64,000 nt of DNA from Streptomyces sp. GQFP. Its GTDB lineage: Bacteria > Actinomycetota > Actinomycetes > Streptomycetales > Streptomycetaceae. Shown here piece by piece: positions 61,701 through 64,000 of this stretch. The position numbers and the translations under genes were made by a program. The stretch covers positions 1,054,001 through 1,118,000 of the forward strand of contig NZ_CP089312.1 in NCBI RefSeq assembly GCF_021545335.1, written 5' to 3'. The notes under the pieces are model-generated. The model was not told where the DNA came from. It saw only the letters and a program-made list of their open reading frames with translations, and made no database searches. Every line of letters starts with the position of its first letter. Positions within the stretch are counted from its first letter, which is position 1.

Positions 61701-64000
61701 CGATGGGCAGATAGGCGGCGCCCGACTTGAGGACGGCGAGGATCGCGAGCAGGAAGTCCGCCGTGCGCGGCAGCGACAGGGCGACGATCCGCTCGGGTCC
61801 GGCGCCGTGCTCGGTGAGCAGCCGGGCGAGCCGGTTGACGCGCTCGTTCAGCTCGGCGAAGGTCCAGGTGACCGGCCCGGCGACGACGGCCACGGCATCG
61901 GGAGCCGCAGCAACCTGTGCCTCGAAGAGCGCGGGAACGGTGGTCGGCCCGTCGACGTCCGGCAGGCGGGTGTCGTTCCAGGTCTCCAGGAGGGTGTGGC
62001 GTTCCTCGGGGGTGAGGATGTCGACGCGGCCCAGCGGCTGCTCGGCGTCGGTGGTCATCGCCTCGAAGAGGCGGACCATTGCGGCGGTGATGCGTTCGGC
62101 CGCCGCACGGTCGAACAGGTCGGTCCTGAACTCAGCGGTCAGGCGCAGCCGTTCGGCAGGCTCGACGGCCCAGGCGAACGGATAGTGAGTCGAGTCCTGA
62201 TGGTCGCGCACCTCCATCCGAAGCCCGCCACCAGCCCCTCCGCCGATCTCGCCGCCGTCCGGGTAGGACTCGAAGACGACGAGCGTGTCGAACAACTCCC
62301 CCAGTCCGGCCCGCCGTTGGATGTCGGCGAGCCCGAGGTGCTGGTGGTCGAGGAGCCGTGACTGCTCGTCCTGGAGCCGGTCGAGGAACGCGGCGAGCGA
62401 CTCGCGCTCGTCGATACGGACCCGCACCGGAACGGTGTTGATGAACAGCCCGATCATCGCTTCGACACCGGCCAGCTCCGGCGGCCGTCCGGACACGGTC
62501 GCGCCGAACACGACATCGGTACGCCCGGTGAGCCGACCGAGTACGACGCTCCAGGCGCCCTGCACAAGGGAGTTGACGGTCAGCCCGCGAGAACGGGCCA
62601 GCCCGGTCAGCGCCTCGGTCAGCTCCGGCGACAGGAACGTGGTGAGCGTCTCGGGTACGACCGGCGCCCGGTTGGGGTCGGCGGGGACGAGATGCGTGGG
62701 CTCCTCAAGCCCGTCGAGGGCCTCGGCCCAGGCGGTGGCGGAGGCATCGGCGTCCTGCTGTCCGAGCCAGGCCAGATACTCCTTGTAGGGCACGGGAGTT
62801 GGCAGCGTCGAGGCCGATGCGGTTTCCGCTTCCGCGTACAGCGCGGACAGTTCGGCCGCCAGCCGGGGTACCGACCAGCCATCGAGCAGCAGGTGCTGGT
62901 GCGACAGTACGAGCCGATGCCGGGCGTCCCCGAGCTTGACCAACATCAGCCGCAGCAGCGGCGGTTGGGCTGGGTCGAAGCGTCGGCGCTCCTGGTCGAG
63001 CGCCTTGGCCCACCGCTCCTCGCGGGTGCCTGCGTCCAGCTCCGAGAGGTCGAGCTGTCGCCAGGGCAGTGCGGCGGTACGCGGTACGACGGCCACGGGG
63101 CGCCCCGACGCCAGGTACCGGAAGCCGGCCCGCAAGTTCCCGTGCCGGTCGAGCAGCGCCTGACCGGCGTCGCGCAGCCGTACGGCGTCCAGCGGACCGT
63201 CGATGTCGTACGCCACCTGCACGGTGTAGACGTCCGGTCCCTCGTCCCCGGAGTCGAAGGAGGCGTGGAACAGCAGCCCCGCCTGGAGCGGCGTCAGCGG
63301 CAGTACTTCGGTGCCGCCGAAGGCGGCGACCTCGGTGCGCTCCTCGTCGGTGAGGGCGAGCAGGGCGGTGAGCGTGGCGTCGGTGGCCGGTGTGTCGCCG
63401 GGCCCGTTGTCGCCGTTCAGGTCGCGGGCCGCGGCGGCCAGCCCGGCGGCCGTCTTGTGGCGGAAGACGTCACGCGGGCTGACCGCCAGCCCGGCCGCAC
63501 GCACGCGGGCGACCAGCTGCATGGCGACGATGCTGTCGCCGCCGAGGGTGAAGAAGTCGTCGTCGACGCCGACTCGTTCGAGGTTCAGTACGTCCGCGAA
63601 CAGGCGGCAGAGGGTCTCCTCGCGCGGGGTGCGCGGGAGCGTGTCTGTGGTCTCGGCGGCGAAGTCGGGGGCGGGGAGGGCACGGCGGTCGAGCTTGCCG
63701 CTGGGGGTGAGGGGCAGCGCGTCGAGGACGACGAAGGCGGCGGGGACCATGTGCTCGGGGAGCGCGGCGGCCGCGTGGGCGCGGAGGGCGGCGGAATCGG
63801 GCGCGTCTCCGGCGCCGGGCACCGGTACGACGTAGACGACGAGTCGCTGATCGCGGGCGACGACACTCACGTGCCCGACGGTCTCGTGGCGGGCGAGGAC
63901 GGACTCGATCTCGCCCAGCTCGATACGGAAGCCGCGAATCTTGACCTGGTCGTCGGTCCGGCCGAGGTATTCGAGCGTTCCCTCGGTTGTCCAGCGTGCC
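58747..64000 (-). CDS. Non-ribosomal peptide synthetase, C-terminal part (partial)
   Basis: At least 1750 residues; the N-terminus lies beyond the window. Order from the right edge: end of an adenylation domain (GGFR-type hinge [13 protein letters not shown]); carrier domain 1 ([10 protein letters not shown], near 63530); condensation domain (about 63310-62000; active site QHLLLDGWS, second His kept); adenylation domain 2 (about 61960-60430; [31 protein letters not shown]); carrier domain 2 (near 60300); epimerisation domain ([24 protein letters not shown]) to the end. So the last module loads one amino acid and turns it to the D form. There is no thioesterase, so a further protein must finish the chain. 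The binding-pocket residues, as far as I can align them (D-A-Q near the core), give no confident amino acid. Confidence 0.94.
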   Translation of the reverse strand, partial: ARWTTEGTLEYLGRTDDQVKIRGFRIELGEIESVLARHETVGHVSVVARDQRLVVYVVPVPGAGDAPDSAALRAHAAAALPEHMVPAAFVVLDALPLTPSGKLDRRALPAPDFAAETTDTLPRTPREETLCRLFADVLNLERVGVDDDFFTLGGDSIVAMQLVARVRAAGLAVSPRDVFRHKTAAGLAAAARDLNGDNGPGDTPATDATLTALLALTDEERTEVAAFGGTEVLPLTPLQAGLLFHASFDSGDEGPDVYTVQVAYDIDGPLDAVRLRDAGQALLDRHGNLRAGFRYLASGRPVAVVPRTAALPWRQLDLSELDAGTREERWAKALDQERRRFDPAQPPLLRLMLVKLGDARHRLVLSHQHLLLDGWSVPRLAAELSALYAEAETASASTLPTPVPYKEYLAWLGQQDADASATAWAEALDGLEEPTHLVPADPNRAPVVPETLTTFLSPELTEALTGLARSRGLTVNSLVQGAWSVVLGRLTGRTDVVFGATVSGRPPELAGVEAMIGLFINTVPVRVRIDERESLAAFLDRLQDEQSRLLDHQHLGLADIQRRAGLGELFDTLVVFESYPDGGEIGGGAGGGLRMEVRDHQDSTHYPFAWAVEPAERLRLTAEFRTDLFDRAAAERITAAMVRLFEAMTTDAEQPLGRVDILTPEERHTLLETWNDTRLPDVDGPTTVPALFEAQVAAAPDAVAVVAGPVTWTFAELNERVNRLARLLTEHGAGPERIVALSLPRTADFLLAILAVLKSGAAYLPIDADLPAERVLAMLDDAEPQLVLTTETLAAGLPDSDVPRLLLDTDDTAVRLAAQPADNPAAGPDPEHPAYVIYTSGSTGRPKGVVVCQRSVANLFHSHRRALHDLAKANTGRRHLRVGHFWSFSFDASWQPQLWLLDGHALHILDDETRRDPELTAAAIRAEGIDFIEVTPSFLAQMADSGLIKDGECPLAVVGVGGEAVSDALWSELAALPNTEAFNLYGPTEATVDALAARVRESERSVVGRPVGNTRAYVLDAGLRPVPPGVTGELYLAGEGLARGYLGRPELTAERFTADPFGELGSRMYRTGDLARWTTEGTLEYLGRADDQVKIRGFRIELAEIEAVLDRQPTVGQVVVVAREDRPRIKQLAAYVVPAEGTTAPDPSELRAQVAAALPDYMVPAAVVVLDELPLLSNGKLDRRALPALQFTGAAGGRAPANDLERTLCARFAEVLGLPEIGADDDFFTLGGDSIVAMQLVSRARAAGLRITPRQVFQHRTVAALATVATELDADSARPAHDDGSGTVPLTPIMHALRELGGPIAGYHQAAFVQTPAGLDETALHAVLQAVTDRHDLLRARLERIGRWSLHVPPTGSLTPESWLVRADITGADEARLREVVAEQARAAQTRLDPDGGRMIQGVWFDAGPDTPGRLLLLIHHLVVDGVSWRVLLPDLPAAWSEVKEGRTPALAPVDLSFRRWSELLAQRAVEPVTEDELPLWNRVLADTDPLPLLRPLDPERDVTEASRHLSLTLPADRTQPLLSRVPAAFGASVNDVLLTALALAVADWRGSASGGSVLVDLEGHGREDELAGDADLSRTVGWFTTVVPVRLDTGTVDLGDALAGGPALDSALARVREHLTAPPMSGIGHGLLRHLNPETGPELAQLARPQIEFNYMGRFGVPEATDWSYAPEADASDLEADPGMPLSHALTVNALTEDLPGGPELSAHWTYAPGVLPEEAVRDLAERWFRALGALVDRAETVADARRTN

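Overview
The window looks like chromosomal DNA of a Streptomyces or close actinomycete. It has very high GC with strong third-position GC, GTG and TTG starts, many GTGA/ATGA start-stop overlaps, LacI-family regulators beside sugar operons, long GC-rich hairpin terminators, two intergenic elements typical of Streptomyces, and an IdeR/DmdR-type iron box. I see no tRNA, rRNA, CRISPR array, insertion sequence or phage gene.

Layout. (1) 63-11135: plant-polysaccharide use. A minus-strand operon holds a MalF/MalG-type sugar ABC importer, its binding lipoprotein and a GH43 glycosidase, next to a LacI regulator. Divergent from it are a D-2-hydroxyacid dehydrogenase, a second LacI regulator and a GH78 alpha-L-rhamnosidase. 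(2) 11345-20053: a complete inositol operon: iolC, a DeoC/LacD-like aldolase, iolB, iolD, mmsA/iolA, an MFS transporter and iolG. (3) 20569-29604: a ribose/inositol-type ABC importer, a third LacI regulator, and a divergent operon with a Gfo/Idh/MocA dehydrogenase, a decayed isomerase, two sugar-phosphate-isomerase-like TIM barrels and an SDR. The same palindrome (TTAAAGCGCTTTAA type) lies just downstream of the -10 box at three promoters, which ties iolC, the importer and the dehydrogenase operon to this regulator. (4) 29774-36310: a DinB-like protein, then a hydroxyquinol (resorcinol-type) operon of FAD hydroxylase, ring-cleavage dioxygenase and maleylacetate reductase, with a divergent NtrC/AcoR-like regulator. 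(5) 36420-43168: two more LacI-type regulators with dehydrogenases, a phytanoyl-CoA-dioxygenase-like enzyme, an SDR and a second inositol-dehydrogenase-like gene. (6) 43349-53742: a second inositol locus. A minus-strand importer plus iolE faces a plus-strand operon of iolC, aldolase, iolB, iolD and a gutted mmsA, followed by a GntR/UTRA regulator. (7) 53706-64000: a penicillin-acylase-like hydrolase and an isochorismatase-like gene diverge from a strong iron box. They are followed by a small unknown protein, an amidohydrolase, an MbtH protein and the C-terminal part of an NRPS that runs off the right edge. This is probably the margin of a siderophore cluster.

The most unusual part is the second inositol operon (47543-52906). 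Its aldolase gene has a 2-base frameshift and its mmsA gene has lost nearly all of its middle. The frameshifted aldolase frame runs through nine perfectly phased 27-bp repeats and ends in an ATGA overlap with iolB. A second expanded junction, between iolC and the aldolase, forms a 55-codon proline-rich frame that also overlaps both neighbours (ATGA, then TTGA). In the first operon these junctions have a 4-base gap and a 4-base overlap. The decayed steps are intact in the first operon, which could supply them.
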